Assembly (NCBI RefSeq): GCF_013385635.1
Contig: NZ_JACAPR010000044.1
Coordinates: 1 to 64,000 of the forward strand
Origin: Pseudomonas gingeri
GTDB taxonomy: Bacteria; Pseudomonadota; Gammaproteobacteria; Pseudomonadales; Pseudomonadaceae
DNA length: 64,000 bases
Reading direction: 5' to 3'
Below are positions 43,150 to 53,038 of this stretch, piece after piece (within the stretch, counting starts at the first letter, position 1; each line of letters starts with the position of its first letter). Under the pieces are notes generated by a model. It was not told where the DNA came from. It did no database searches and worked only from the letters and a program-made list of their open reading frames with translations. A program made the position numbers and the translations under genes.

Positions 43150-44748
43150 ATGGCCCGTGTATCTCTCCTCAGCCTGCCCCTGGCACTGCCGCCCGCCGGG
43201 AAGCAGCGGTCATGGCCCAACCTCGGCCCGCGGGCCTTGCCCTGGCTGCTGCCACTGACGCTCGCGGCCCTGTGGTGGATCGCCAGCCGTGAGCGCTGGA
43301 TGAGCGAGCAGATCCTGCCGCCGCCATCGCTGGTCTGGCAAAGCGCCCTGGACCTGGCCGGCGGCGAATTGTGGAGCCACCTGTGGATCAGCCTGCAACG
43401 CCTGCTGCGCGGCTTGCTCGCCGGGGTCGGCATCGGTGCCCTGCTGGGCGGCTTGCTGGGTTTCAGTCGGCGTGCCGAACGCTGGGTGTTCCCCACCTTC
43501 AGCGCCCTCGCACAAATCCCGACCCTGGCCTGGATTCCGCTGTTCATGGTGTTTTTCGGCATCGGCGAAATGCTCAAGCTGGTGGTGCTGATCAAGGCCG
43601 TCGTGGTGCCGGTGACCCTGCATACCCTGGTTGGCGTGCGTGATGCCCAACCGAGACTGCGCGAGGCTGCAGCGGTCCTGCGGCTACCGCCGTACCTGCT
43701 GGTCCGCCGGCTGATCCTGCCGGCCGCGCTGCCGGCGTTCATGGCCGGCCTGCGCCTGGCGCTGGCCGCCGGCTGGACCTCGCTGCTGGCCGTGGAACTG
43801 CTGGCCTCCAGCGAGGGCATCGGCTACCTGATGGTCTATGCCCGGCAACTGTTCATGCTGGATATCGTCTTTGTCTGCATCCTGGTCATCGGTGTGCTCG
43901 GCGTGCTGATGGATCGCGGCATCGCCCTGCTCGACCGGCGCCTGGTGCACTGGCCGCATCCGGCCACCGCGCAGATTCCCCGTGGCCCGCGCTATCGGGG
44001 CTGGCAACGCCTGCAACCCTGGGCGTTGCCGCTGATGCTGCTGGTGCTCTGGCAACTGGCGAGCGACCAGCAGTGGGTCGACGCGAATATCCTGGTCAGC
44101 CCGTTGGCGGTGCTGCACAGCCTCTGGAACGGCACTCTCGACAACAGCCTGCCCGCCAGCCTGGGCCTGAGCCTGAAACGCACCCTGGCCGGCCTGCTGC
44201 TCGGCGGATCCCTGGGCTTTGGTCTCGGACTGCTCCTGGGACTGTCGAAAATCGGCGAGCGCCTGCTCGGCCCGAGTCTGTCGGCGCTGCGCCAGATCGC
44301 GATTTTCGCCTGGGTGCCGTTGATCACCGCCTGGTTCGGCCTGGGCGAACTGGCCAAGGCGGTGTTCGTCGCCCTGGCCGCCTTCTTCCCGTTGTTTATC
44401 GCCACCCAGCGCAGCGTCGCCAACCTCTCGCCGCAACTGACCGAAGCCGCCCAGGTACTGCGCCTGGACCTCTGGCAGCGCCTGCGCAAGCTGGTGCTGC
44501 CCGGCGCCGCCCCGGGGATTTTCGCCGGGCTGCGCCTGAGCCTGATCTACGCGTGGCTCGGCACCCTCGGCGCCGAATACTTCATGCCGTCCAACGGCGG
44601 TATCGGCGCGGTGATGATCGGCGCCCAGCAACTGCTGCGCATGGACGTGATCATGGCCGGCATGCTCCTGGTCGGCCTCACCGGCGCCCTGATCAACCTG
44701 CTCGGCCAACGCCTCGAAACCCGCGCCACCCGCTGGAGACACGCATGA
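43150..44748 (+). CDS. atsB: fused double ABC permease AtsB
   Basis: A 532-residue inner-membrane protein made of two fused BPD-type permease units. The first (about 30-265) has the EAA loop LREAAAVLRLPPYLLVRRLILPAALPAFMAGLRL. The second (about 285-530) has LTEAAQVLRLDLWQRLRKLVLPGAAPGIFAGLRL. Each unit also has the SsuC-like entry S-R--LGLLAG. The fusion replaces the usual homodimer. The start MARVSLLSL at 43150 follows GGAGG at 7 bases. The stop overlaps the atsC ATG (ATGA). AtsB of P. putida S-313 is the permease of the sulfate-ester importer. Confidence 0.88.
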   Translation: MARVSLLSLPLALPPAGKQRSWPNLGPRALPWLLPLTLAALWWIASRERWMSEQILPPPSLVWQSALDLAGGELWSHLWISLQRLLRGLLAGVGIGALLGGLLGFSRRAERWVFPTFSALAQIPTLAWIPLFMVFFGIGEMLKLVVLIKAVVVPVTLHTLVGVRDAQPRLREAAAVLRLPPYLLVRRLILPAALPAFMAGLRLALAAGWTSLLAVELLASSEGIGYLMVYARQLFMLDIVFVCILVIGVLGVLMDRGIALLDRRLVHWPHPATAQIPRGPRYRGWQRLQPWALPLMLLVLWQLASDQQWVDANILVSPLAVLHSLWNGTLDNSLPASLGLSLKRTLAGLLLGGSLGFGLGLLLGLSKIGERLLGPSLSALRQIAIFAWVPLITAWFGLGELAKAVFVALAAFFPLFIATQRSVANLSPQLTEAAQVLRLDLWQRLRKLVLPGAAPGIFAGLRLSLIYAWLGTLGAEYFMPSNGGIGAVMIGAQQLLRMDVIMAGMLLVGLTGALINLLGQRLETRATRWRHA

Positions 44749-45560
44749 ACGCACCGATTGTCAGCTTCAACCAGGTCGGCAAATCCTTCGCCGTCGACGG
44801 CGCCGAACTGCAGGCCATCGACGAATTCAGCCTGGACATCGCCGAGGGCGAATTCGTCGCCATCGTCGGCTCCAGCGGTTGCGGCAAATCCACCTTGCTG
44901 CGCCTGCTGATCGGCCTGGACACCGCCTTTCGCGGCGAGATCCGGGTCGATGGCCAGGCGATCAAGGGCATCGGCAGCGAACGCGGCATCGTGTTCCAGG
45001 AACACCGGCTGTTTCCCTGGCTGACGGTCGAGGAAAACATCGGCCTGGGTCTGGTCAACGAACCGTTGGGTAACGCCGAACGCCAGCAACGCATCAACGA
45101 TTTCATCCAGTTGGTGGGGCTCGGCGATTTCACCCGCGCCTATCCGCACCAGCTCTCCGGCGGCATGGCCCAGCGCGTGGCGATTGCCCGCGGCCTGGTG
45201 GCCAGCCCGCGCATCCTGCTGCTGGACGAACCCTTCGGCGCCCTCGACGCCCTGACCCGCCAGCAGATGCAGGACGAGCTGCTGGCCATCCGCGCCCGGG
45301 CCAGGATCACCACGCTGCTGGTCACCCACGATGTCGAGGAAGCGATTTTCCTCGCCGACCGCGTGGTGGTGATGGAGCCGCGCCCCGGCCGGATCAAGCA
45401 GGTGGTCGAAGTCGCCCTGCCCCACCCGCGCCAGCGCAGCAGCTTCGATTTTCACCAACTGCGCGAAGAACTGCTCCACGAACTCACCAGCGACGACCAC
45501 TACCAGCCGCCGGCTCCCGAACAGATTCGCGACCTGCCCCTGACCTTCATTGCCTGCTGA
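44745..45560 (+). CDS. atsC: sulfate-ester ABC transporter ATP-binding protein AtsC
   Basis: A 271-residue ATPase of the SsuB/TauB type. Walker A is GSSGCGKS (42-49), the Q-loop GIVFQEHRLFPW, the signature LSGGM (137-141), Walker B ILLLDEPFGALD and the H-loop LVTHDVEEA. A family-typical tail ends in LPHPRQRSSFDFHQLREELLHEL. It overlaps atsB by four bases and precedes atsA by 13 bases, so atsBCA is one operon. Confidence 0.9.
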   Translation: MNAPIVSFNQVGKSFAVDGAELQAIDEFSLDIAEGEFVAIVGSSGCGKSTLLRLLIGLDTAFRGEIRVDGQAIKGIGSERGIVFQEHRLFPWLTVEENIGLGLVNEPLGNAERQQRINDFIQLVGLGDFTRAYPHQLSGGMAQRVAIARGLVASPRILLLDEPFGALDALTRQQMQDELLAIRARARITTLLVTHDVEEAIFLADRVVVMEPRPGRIKQVVEVALPHPRQRSSFDFHQLREELLHELTSDDHYQPPAPEQIRDLPLTFIAC

Positions 45561-45573
45561 GAGGAACCCCGAC

Positions 45574-47184
45574 ATGGCGCAACGCCCGAATTTCCTGGTG
45601 ATCCTGGCCGACGACCTCGGCTTCTCCGATATCGGTGCCTTCGGCGGCGAGATCGCCACGCCGAACCTCGATGCGCTGGCCCACGGCGGCCTGCGCCTGA
45701 CCGACTTCCACACCGCACCGACCTGTTCGCCGACGCGCTCGATGCTGCTGACCGGCACCGATCACCACATCGCCGGGATCGGCACCATGGCCGAGGCGCT
45801 GACCCCTGAGCTGATCGGCAAGCCGGGCTACGAGGGTTATCTCAACGATCGCGTGGTGGCCCTGCCCGAACTACTGCGCGAAGCCGGCTACCAGACCCTG
45901 ATGAGCGGCAAATGGCACCTGGGCCTGACCGCCGGGCTGGCGCCCCATGCCCGTGGTTTCGAGCGTTCGTTCTCGCTGTTGCCCGGTGCGGCCAACCATT
46001 ACGGCTTCGAGCCGAGCTACGACGACAGCACCCCGGGACTGCTCAAATCGACCCCGGCGCTGTACATCGAAGACGACCGTTTCGTCGAGCAACTGCCGGC
46101 GGATTTCTATTCTTCCGATGCCTTCGGCGACAAGCTGCTGCAGTACCTCAAGGAGCGCGACCAGACCCGGCCGTTCTTCGCCTACCTGCCGTTTTCCGCG
46201 CCGCACTGGCCGTTGCAGGCACCGGCCGAAGTGGTCGCCCGGTACAAGGGGCGCTATGACGCAGGGCCGGAGGTGCTGCGCCTGGAACGCCTGGAAAAGC
46301 TCAGGCGACTGGGACTGATCGACACGGACGTGGAGCCGCATCCGCTGCTGGGCCTGAATACCGAATGGGCAGCCTTGAGCGAGGAACAGCGCCAGCTGTC
46401 CGCACGGGCCATGGAGGTCTATGCGGCGATGGTCGAGCGGATGGACTGGAATATCGGCCGGGTAGTGAGCTACCTGCGCAACCAGGGCCTGCTGGACAAC
46501 ACCTTTATCCTGTTCATGTCCGACAACGGCGCCGAAGGCGCGCTGCTGGAGGCCTTCCCCAAGTTCGGCCCGGAACTGCTGAGCTACCTGAACCAGCACT
46601 ACGACAACAGCCTGGCGAATATCGGCCGGGCCAACTCCTATGTCTGGTACGGTCCGGCCTGGGCCCAGGCGGCGACGGCACCGTCCCGGCTGTTCAAGGC
46701 CTTCACCACCGAAGGCGGGATCCGCGTGCCGGCGTTGCTGCACTATCCGGCGCTGACCCGGCCGGGGCAGATCAGCCATGGTTTTTCGACGGTGATGGAT
46801 ATCACCCCGACCATTCTCGACCTGGCCGGCGTGCGCCATCCGGGCAAGCGCTGGCGCGGCAAGGAAGTGGCGCCGCTGCGCGGCAAGTCGTGGCTGGGCT
46901 TCCTCTCGGGCGAGACGGCGCAGGTGCACGACGAACACACGGTCACCGGCTGGGAGCTGTTCGGCCGGCGGGCGATTCGCCAGGGGCACTGGAAGGCGGT
47001 GTATATCCCAGGCCCCGTGGGGCCGGCGACCTGGCAGCTGTATGACCTGAGTGTCGACCCCGGGGAAATCCACGACCTGGCCCAGGCCCTGCCGGACAAG
47101 CTCGCCACCCTGATCGGGCATTGGCAGCGCTACGTCGAGGAGACGGGGGTGATCCTCAGTGCTTCGCCGTTCCAGCCGGATTGA
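45574..47184 (+). CDS. atsA: arylsulfatase AtsA
   Basis: A 536-residue type I sulfatase, the same length as P. aeruginosa AtsA. The formylglycine motif is C51-S-P-T-R55 (APTCSPTRSMLLTG). Metal ligands are D13 and D14 (VILADDLGFSD) with the DN of FMSDNGAEG; K113 and H115 lie in SGKWHLG. The family's SAPHWPLQ is near 211. No signal peptide is present, consistent with a cytosolic enzyme acting on imported esters. I chose MAQRPNFL at 45574, after GAGAGGAAC. It is the last gene of atsBCA. Confidence 0.92.
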   Translation: MAQRPNFLVILADDLGFSDIGAFGGEIATPNLDALAHGGLRLTDFHTAPTCSPTRSMLLTGTDHHIAGIGTMAEALTPELIGKPGYEGYLNDRVVALPELLREAGYQTLMSGKWHLGLTAGLAPHARGFERSFSLLPGAANHYGFEPSYDDSTPGLLKSTPALYIEDDRFVEQLPADFYSSDAFGDKLLQYLKERDQTRPFFAYLPFSAPHWPLQAPAEVVARYKGRYDAGPEVLRLERLEKLRRLGLIDTDVEPHPLLGLNTEWAALSEEQRQLSARAMEVYAAMVERMDWNIGRVVSYLRNQGLLDNTFILFMSDNGAEGALLEAFPKFGPELLSYLNQHYDNSLANIGRANSYVWYGPAWAQAATAPSRLFKAFTTEGGIRVPALLHYPALTRPGQISHGFSTVMDITPTILDLAGVRHPGKRWRGKEVAPLRGKSWLGFLSGETAQVHDEHTVTGWELFGRRAIRQGHWKAVYIPGPVGPATWQLYDLSVDPGEIHDLAQALPDKLATLIGHWQRYVEETGVILSASPFQPD

Positions 47185-47200
47185 GACAAGAGCAAAACCT

Positions 47201-47283
47201 GTAGGAGCCGGCTTGCCGGCGATGGCGCCCTTGAGGACAACACAAGACTGACCGGCCTCATCGCCGGCAAGCCGGCTCCTACA
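47201..47283. repeat. REPIN (GTAGGAGCCGGCTTGCCGG class)
   Basis: GTAGGAGCCGGCTTGCCGGC and its facing copy GCCGGCAAGCCGGCTCCTAC span 47201-47282, between the convergent atsA and desaturase genes. Confidence 0.9.
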
Positions 47284-48352
47284 AGGTTGAGGTGCTCGCC
47301 GCTTGCGGGCTGCGCCGCTCCTGCCCGGCAAACCGGTTCGCCCGGCCGAACGTGCCGAGATCATTGAAGCGCACGCCCATCTCGGCCATCACCTTGTGCG
47401 CCACCGACGCGGTCATCTGGCGGATATAGAACGGCTCCTTGACCACGAAATGATGAATCCCGTGGGTGCTGCCGAAGTTGCAGCAGAACGCCTGCAACGG
47501 CCACAGCCACCAGGGATTGAGCACCTGGGTCTGCTGGATCACGTTGCCCGGCTCGACATCGCCGTAGTAGTGCATGTTCGAGCTGATGAAATGCAGGCAG
47601 AAGGTACGCAGCACGTTCGGCCCGATCAGCACCACCACGGCGATATCGATCACCCGCATCACCGCCAGGGTAGCGGCCGACCAGTCGATAGGCGCCCCGA
47701 GCAGGCTGGCGAGGCCATTGGCGCCATGAAAGCCGAGGAATACATACCACGCGCCCCAGTGCAGCAGGGCCAACGGCGCATAGACCAGGAACACTCGCTT
47801 GAGAATGCTGCGCCGGTGCGCCCAGGTCTTGGCGCGGGACATGCGGATCAGCGCCGACATCATGTTGTCACCCACCATCAGCAGCCGCGCCAGGCCCCAG
47901 GGCTCGCCGTTGGTGATCGCCCGCTCCTCCATGTCGGCCTCGGTGCCGGAGACCTTGTGGTGGTTGAGGTGCAGGTGACGACGGACCCACGGGTTGATGG
48001 TGCTCGGCCGCGCCAGCCAGACCAGCGCCAGCATCAGGTTGTGGGGCAGCCGCTGCTTGCGGAAGTACATGCTGTGGATCAGGTCGTGTTCCAGCTCGTG
48101 GGTCAGCGACGCCAGGAACGCATTCAGCAACAGGCACGCCCACCAGGCCAGGTAGCCACTCAGGTAGAGCGTCGCCGAGCCGAGCATGCCGGCCAGGGCA
48201 AAGGCCAGGATGCCGGCGCCCAGGGCGTCCTGGTGGTTGAGCAGCGGGTAGCGCCGACGCAACTCCACGCCCCGGGCCATGACCACTTCACGAATGTGTG
48301 CGCTGCGTTGCTGAGCATTCAGGCGCTCGGGACTTGCGTAAACACCCTCCAT
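47279..48352 (-). CDS. fatty acid desaturase family protein
   Basis: A 357-residue integral membrane di-iron enzyme. The histidine boxes are HELEHD (about 86-91), HLHLNHH (about 126-132) and STHGIHH (near 300), with hydrophobic pairs between them. The substrate is not clear; it differs from DesA at 57930. The ATG at 48352 is the best start. The last codons overlap the REP element. A divergent AraC gene lies 96 bases away and is a likely regulator. Confidence 0.83.
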   Translation of the reverse strand: MEGVYASPERLNAQQRSAHIREVVMARGVELRRRYPLLNHQDALGAGILAFALAGMLGSATLYLSGYLAWWACLLLNAFLASLTHELEHDLIHSMYFRKQRLPHNLMLALVWLARPSTINPWVRRHLHLNHHKVSGTEADMEERAITNGEPWGLARLLMVGDNMMSALIRMSRAKTWAHRRSILKRVFLVYAPLALLHWGAWYVFLGFHGANGLASLLGAPIDWSAATLAVMRVIDIAVVVLIGPNVLRTFCLHFISSNMHYYGDVEPGNVIQQTQVLNPWWLWPLQAFCCNFGSTHGIHHFVVKEPFYIRQMTASVAHKVMAEMGVRFNDLGTFGRANRFAGQERRSPQAASTSTL

Positions 48353-48448
48353 GATTCCATCCTCTGGTTATTGATGTTGGCATCCTGCGCCGCGCCGTCA
48401 CCCAACGTAGTAGCCGCGAACGCCAACCTGTTGACCGGATGCGCCAAC

Positions 48449-49453
48449 ATGCCTGAACCGACCTCGCTTTCCAGCTGGACCCGCGCCCTGCGCAAGCAGC
48501 TCGACGCCCTCGGCCTCGACAGCGCCGCCCTGTGCCGCGAGGCCGGGCTCGATCCGCAGTTGATGGACGACCCCAACGCCCGCTACCCGCTGTCGGCCAC
48601 CACGCGCCTGTGGCAACTGGCGGTGACGGCCAGCGGCGATCCGGCGATCGGCTTGCGGGTCTCGCGCTTCGTCAGCCCCACCACCTTCCACGCCCTCGGT
48701 TATGCCCTGGTCGCCAGCGGCAGCCTGCGCGAGGTGTTCGAACGTATCGTGCGCTATCACCAGGTGGTCAGCGACGCCCTGGAGCTGGAACTGAGCCGCG
48801 AGGGCGAGTGCTACCGCTTTCGCCTGCAGGTGCCCAAGGACAGCCCGACACCGGCGCCGGAAGCCATCGACGCCTTCGCCGCGATCTACGTGCGCACCTG
48901 CCGCAACCGCCTGGGCCGCGAATACGCACCGCTGGCGGTGCATCTGCGCCGGCCCGAACCGGCCGATCCGAAGCCTTGGCACACGGTGTTCCGCGCCCCG
49001 GTGTTCTTCGCCGCCGAGGAAGATCGCCTGGAGTTCGCCTGTGCCGACTTCGACAGCCATCTGGACGACGCCAACCCGGAACTGGCCGAGCATAACGAAG
49101 CAGTACTCAACCGCACCCTGGCGCAGCTCAAGCCGCTGACCTGGGAACGCAAGGTGCGCCAGGCCATCGAGGCGCAGTTACCGGAAGGCGAGCCGTCCGC
49201 CGAACGCATCGCCCAGGCCCTGCACCTGAGCCTGCGCAGCCTGCAACGGCACCTGGCCGACGAGGGCTGCCGCTACGACACGCTGCTCAACGAATGCCGG
49301 GAAAACCTCGCGCTGCTGCACCTGCGCGACCCGCAGTGCTCGCTGAGCGAGGTCAGCTACCTGCTCGGCTTTGCCGATACCAGCAGCTTCAGCCGGGCGT
49401 TCAAGCGCTGGACCGGAATCACCCCGGGACAGTTCCGCGACGGGCTGCGCTGA
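48449..49453 (+). CDS. AraC-family transcriptional regulator (OruR-like)
   Basis: A 334-residue regulator. The N-terminal domain (about 15-200) is of the arabinose-binding-like type seen in OruR/ArgR-like proteins (LCREAGLDPQLMDDPNARYPLSATTRLWQLA). The C-terminal AraC DNA-binding domain (about 245-334) has both helix-turn-helix motifs (AERIAQALHLSLRSLQRHL and LSEVSYLLGFADTSSFSRAFKRWTGITPGQFR). I chose MPEPTSLSS at 48449, although the ribosome site is poor. The gene is divergent from the desaturase. Confidence 0.83.
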   Translation: MPEPTSLSSWTRALRKQLDALGLDSAALCREAGLDPQLMDDPNARYPLSATTRLWQLAVTASGDPAIGLRVSRFVSPTTFHALGYALVASGSLREVFERIVRYHQVVSDALELELSREGECYRFRLQVPKDSPTPAPEAIDAFAAIYVRTCRNRLGREYAPLAVHLRRPEPADPKPWHTVFRAPVFFAAEEDRLEFACADFDSHLDDANPELAEHNEAVLNRTLAQLKPLTWERKVRQAIEAQLPEGEPSAERIAQALHLSLRSLQRHLADEGCRYDTLLNECRENLALLHLRDPQCSLSEVSYLLGFADTSSFSRAFKRWTGITPGQFRDGLR

Positions 49454-49505
49454 CCCTTTGCAATACTGGCTGTGGTCTGGCTGCGAGCCTACGGTGACGA
49501 TCACT

Positions 49506-49638
49506 GTGGCGAGCGGGCTTGCCCGCGCTGGGCTGCGAAGCGGCCCTAAAATCGGCGAACCCGGTATATCAGGCAGACCAAGTTGTTCGGTTTTGCGGCT
49601 GCTGCGCAGCCGAACGCGGGCAAGCCCGCTCGCCACAG
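49506..49638. repeat. REPIN (GTGGCGAGCGGGCTT class)
   Basis: GTGGCGAGCGGGCTTGCCCG at 49506 faces its reverse complement ending at 49637, with inner arms GGGCTGCGAAGCGGCCC and GGCTGCTGCGCAGCC. It lies between the convergent AraC and Crp-like genes. Confidence 0.9.
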
Positions 49639-49688
49639 AAGCGCCTCATCGCCACAAGACGGCGGCTCGTCGCAGATTGCCGCGATAC

Positions 49689-50375
49689 TCAGTTGCTGGC
49701 CGCCGCCCGCAGGCGTTCCAGGTCGAGAATCTCGATTTCACCGTAGTTCAGGTGGACGATGCCTTCGTCCTGCAAGCCCTGGAGAATCTGGTTGGTGGTC
49801 TGGCGTGACAGCGACAGCATCGACGCCAACTGATCCTGGGCCAGCGGGATCAGTTGCCGCGAGCGATTGAGCTCGCCATAGCCTTCGGCGATCTGCAGCA
49901 GCCGATGCGCCAGGCGCGCGGGGGCCGGCAGCAGGCTCAACTGTTCCAGGCCGATAAAGGTCAGGCGCAGTTTCTGGCTCATCAGCAGGGCGAACTGCCG
50001 CCAGTATTCCGGGTGCTCTTCCAACAGTTCCAGCAGGACACTCTGCGGCACCTGCAACAGGATGGTGTGGCCGACCGCGTAGGCATCGTGGGTCCGGGGC
50101 AGGCCGTCGAACAGGGAAATCTCGCCGAACCAGTACGGCAGCTCGATCAGGCTGAGCAGCGCTTCCTTGCCTTTTTCACTGACGGCGCCGACCCGTATCG
50201 AGCCTTCGAGGACCGCATACAGGCCGCACGGCGGGTCACCACGCTTGAACAGGCGCTGACCCGGCGTCAGGCGCCGCCCCTTGGCCGCGGCCAGCAAGCT
50301 ATCCTGCAAGTGAGCAGGCAGGTTGCTGAACCAGTGACCCGTCAGCAGGCGCGAGCGCCAGGCAGATACGTCCAT
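49689..50375 (-). CDS. Crp/Fnr-family transcriptional regulator
   Basis: A 228-residue protein. The cyclic-nucleotide-type domain spans about 15-130 (LTPGQRLFKRGDPPCGLYAVLEGSIRV, WFGEISLFDGLPRTHDAYA). A dimer helix (about 130-150) and a winged helix (about 165-225, PLAQDQLASMLSLSRQTTNQILQGLQDEGIV) follow. The phosphate-binding RTxxA-like RTHDAYA is partly conserved. The Fnr cysteine cluster is missing. The start MDVSAWRS at 50375 has GGAG upstream. It is divergent from an Mpo1-like gene. Confidence 0.83.
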   Translation of the reverse strand: MDVSAWRSRLLTGHWFSNLPAHLQDSLLAAAKGRRLTPGQRLFKRGDPPCGLYAVLEGSIRVGAVSEKGKEALLSLIELPYWFGEISLFDGLPRTHDAYAVGHTILLQVPQSVLLELLEEHPEYWRQFALLMSQKLRLTFIGLEQLSLLPAPARLAHRLLQIAEGYGELNRSRQLIPLAQDQLASMLSLSRQTTNQILQGLQDEGIVHLNYGEIEILDLERLRAAASN

Positions 50376-50461
50376 GAGAACTCCAAAACGATTGTCGTCT
50401 AGCCGACAGTGCAAATTTTCCGGTTGGGGCATGATCCCATCACCCTACAGGAGGAATAACA

Positions 50462-50986
50462 ATGAAAAACCTCGTCGAGCATCTCAGTCAATACGCGGCG
50501 TACCACCGTGATCCGCGCAATATCGCCAGTCACTTCATCGGTATTCCGCTGATCGTGGTCGCCGTCGCGGTGCTGCTGTCACGGCCGGGATGGCCGGTGG
50601 CCGGGCTCTGGCTGACCCCGGCGGTGGTTTTGGCGGTGGTCTCGGCGTGGTTCTATCTGCGCCTGGAAGTGGCCCTCGGGCTGCTGATGACGGTGCTGCT
50701 CGGCCTATCCGTTTGGCTAGGCCAGATACTTGCCGCGCAGAGCACGATGGTCTGGTTGAGCAGCGGCCTGGGCCTGTTCGTGCTCGGTTGGGCGATCCAG
50801 TTTGTCGGGCATTACTACGAAGGGCGCAAGCCGGCGTTTGTCGACGACCTGAGCGGATTGATCGTCGGACCACTGTTCGTGGTGACGGAACTGGCGTTCC
50901 TGCTGGGGCTGCGCAAGGCGCTCAAGCATGAAATCGAGGCGCGGGCGGGAGTGGTGCGGTTGCGGGAGAAAAACGTCAGGGCTTGA
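50462..50986 (+). CDS. Mpo1-like (DUF962) membrane protein
   Basis: A 174-residue membrane protein with four hydrophobic segments. It carries the DUF962/Mpo1 signature YHRDPRNIASHFIGIPL (H15, H24) and FVGHYYEGRKPAF (H117). Yeast Mpo1 is an Fe(II) dioxygenase for 2-hydroxy fatty acids; the bacterial role is not established. The start follows AGGAGG closely. Its place near two desaturase loci hints at lipid metabolism, an inference from context. Confidence 0.82.
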   Translation: MKNLVEHLSQYAAYHRDPRNIASHFIGIPLIVVAVAVLLSRPGWPVAGLWLTPAVVLAVVSAWFYLRLEVALGLLMTVLLGLSVWLGQILAAQSTMVWLSSGLGLFVLGWAIQFVGHYYEGRKPAFVDDLSGLIVGPLFVVTELAFLLGLRKALKHEIEARAGVVRLREKNVRA

Positions 50987-50996
50987 AATGATCATG

Positions 50997-51143
50997 GTGG
51001 CGAGCGGGCTTGCCCGCGCTGGGGCGCGAAGCGCCCCCCAAAACCTGAGAACTCGGTGCATCGGATAGGCCGAGCTCCAAGGTTTTACGACTGCTGCGCA
51101 GCCGAGAGCGGCGGTGCGGCGTTCCGACAAGCCCGCTCGCCAC
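50997..51143. repeat. REPIN with an interrupted right arm
   Basis: GTGGCGAGCGGGCTTGCCCG (50997) faces AAGCCCGCTCGCCAC (ending 51143). The right arm is broken after GCCGAGAGCGGC by a short GC-rich insertion. It lies between the Mpo1-like and cysA genes. Confidence 0.8.
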
Positions 51144-51160
51144 ACGTATTGCAGGGCCGA

Positions 51161-52150
<990 letters not shown>

Positions 52151-52153
52151 GAC

Positions 52154-53026
52154 TTATTCCTCCGCGGCGCTGGCGCGCAGGCGGTTGATTCGGTTTTCGC
52201 TCCACTGCTTGAGCAGCAGGATGAAGAGCGCCAGGATCAGCAACAGGCTCGCCACGGCGAACGCGGCCACGTGGTTGTATTCGTTGTAGAGGATCTCGAC
52301 GTGCAGCGGCAGGGTGTTGGTCACCCCGCGAATGTGCCCGGAAACCACCGACACCGCGCCAAACTCACCCATCGCCCGCGCCGTGCAGAGCACGACGCCG
52401 TAGATCAGGCCCCACTTGATGTTCGGCACGGTGACATGCCAGAACATCTGCCAGCCGTTGGCGCCCAGCAATCGCGCCGCCTCTTCTTCCTGGGTGCCCT
52501 GCTCCTGCATCAGCGGGATCAGTTCACGGGCAACGAAGGGCACGGTGACGAAGATGGTCGCCAGGACGATGCCCGGCAAGGCGAAGACGATCTGGATATC
52601 GTGGTCCGCCAGCCACGGGCCGAACAGGCCCTGGGCGCCGAACATCAGCACATAGACGAGACCGGCGATCACCGGCGAGACCGAGAACGGCAGGTCGATC
52701 AGCGTGACCAGCATGCTCTTGCCGCGAAAGCTGTACTTGCTCACGCACCAGGCGGCGCTGACGCCGAATACCAGGTTCAGCGGCACCGAGATCAGCACGG
52801 CGATCACCGTCAGTTTCAACGCCGACAGGGCGTCCGGCTCGAAAATCGCGGTGAAGAACGCGCCGAGGCCGAGCTTGAGGCCCTGGGATACCACGATAAA
52901 CAGCGGCAGCAGCAGGAACAGGGCAAAAATCAGCCAGCCGAGGCCGATCAGGAGCCGTCGCGAAACGGCACTGCCACGACGGGCAGCATTGGCCGAGGAA
53001 GCGGCGCTTATGGACGATTGGGACAT
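52154..53026 (-). CDS. cysW: sulfate ABC transporter permease CysW
   Basis: A 290-residue inner-membrane permease with six membrane segments. The EAA loop is EEEAARLLGANGWQMFWHVTVPNIKWGLIYGVVLCTARAMGEFGAVSVVSG, characteristic of CysW. It lies 12 bases after cysT and 3 bases before cysA. It pairs with CysT to form the sulfate channel. Confidence 0.93.
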   Translation of the reverse strand: MSQSSISAASSANAARRGSAVSRRLLIGLGWLIFALFLLLPLFIVVSQGLKLGLGAFFTAIFEPDALSALKLTVIAVLISVPLNLVFGVSAAWCVSKYSFRGKSMLVTLIDLPFSVSPVIAGLVYVLMFGAQGLFGPWLADHDIQIVFALPGIVLATIFVTVPFVARELIPLMQEQGTQEEEAARLLGANGWQMFWHVTVPNIKWGLIYGVVLCTARAMGEFGAVSVVSGHIRGVTNTLPLHVEILYNEYNHVAAFAVASLLLILALFILLLKQWSENRINRLRASAAEE

Positions 53027-53038
53027 GTTCGCGCCTCC

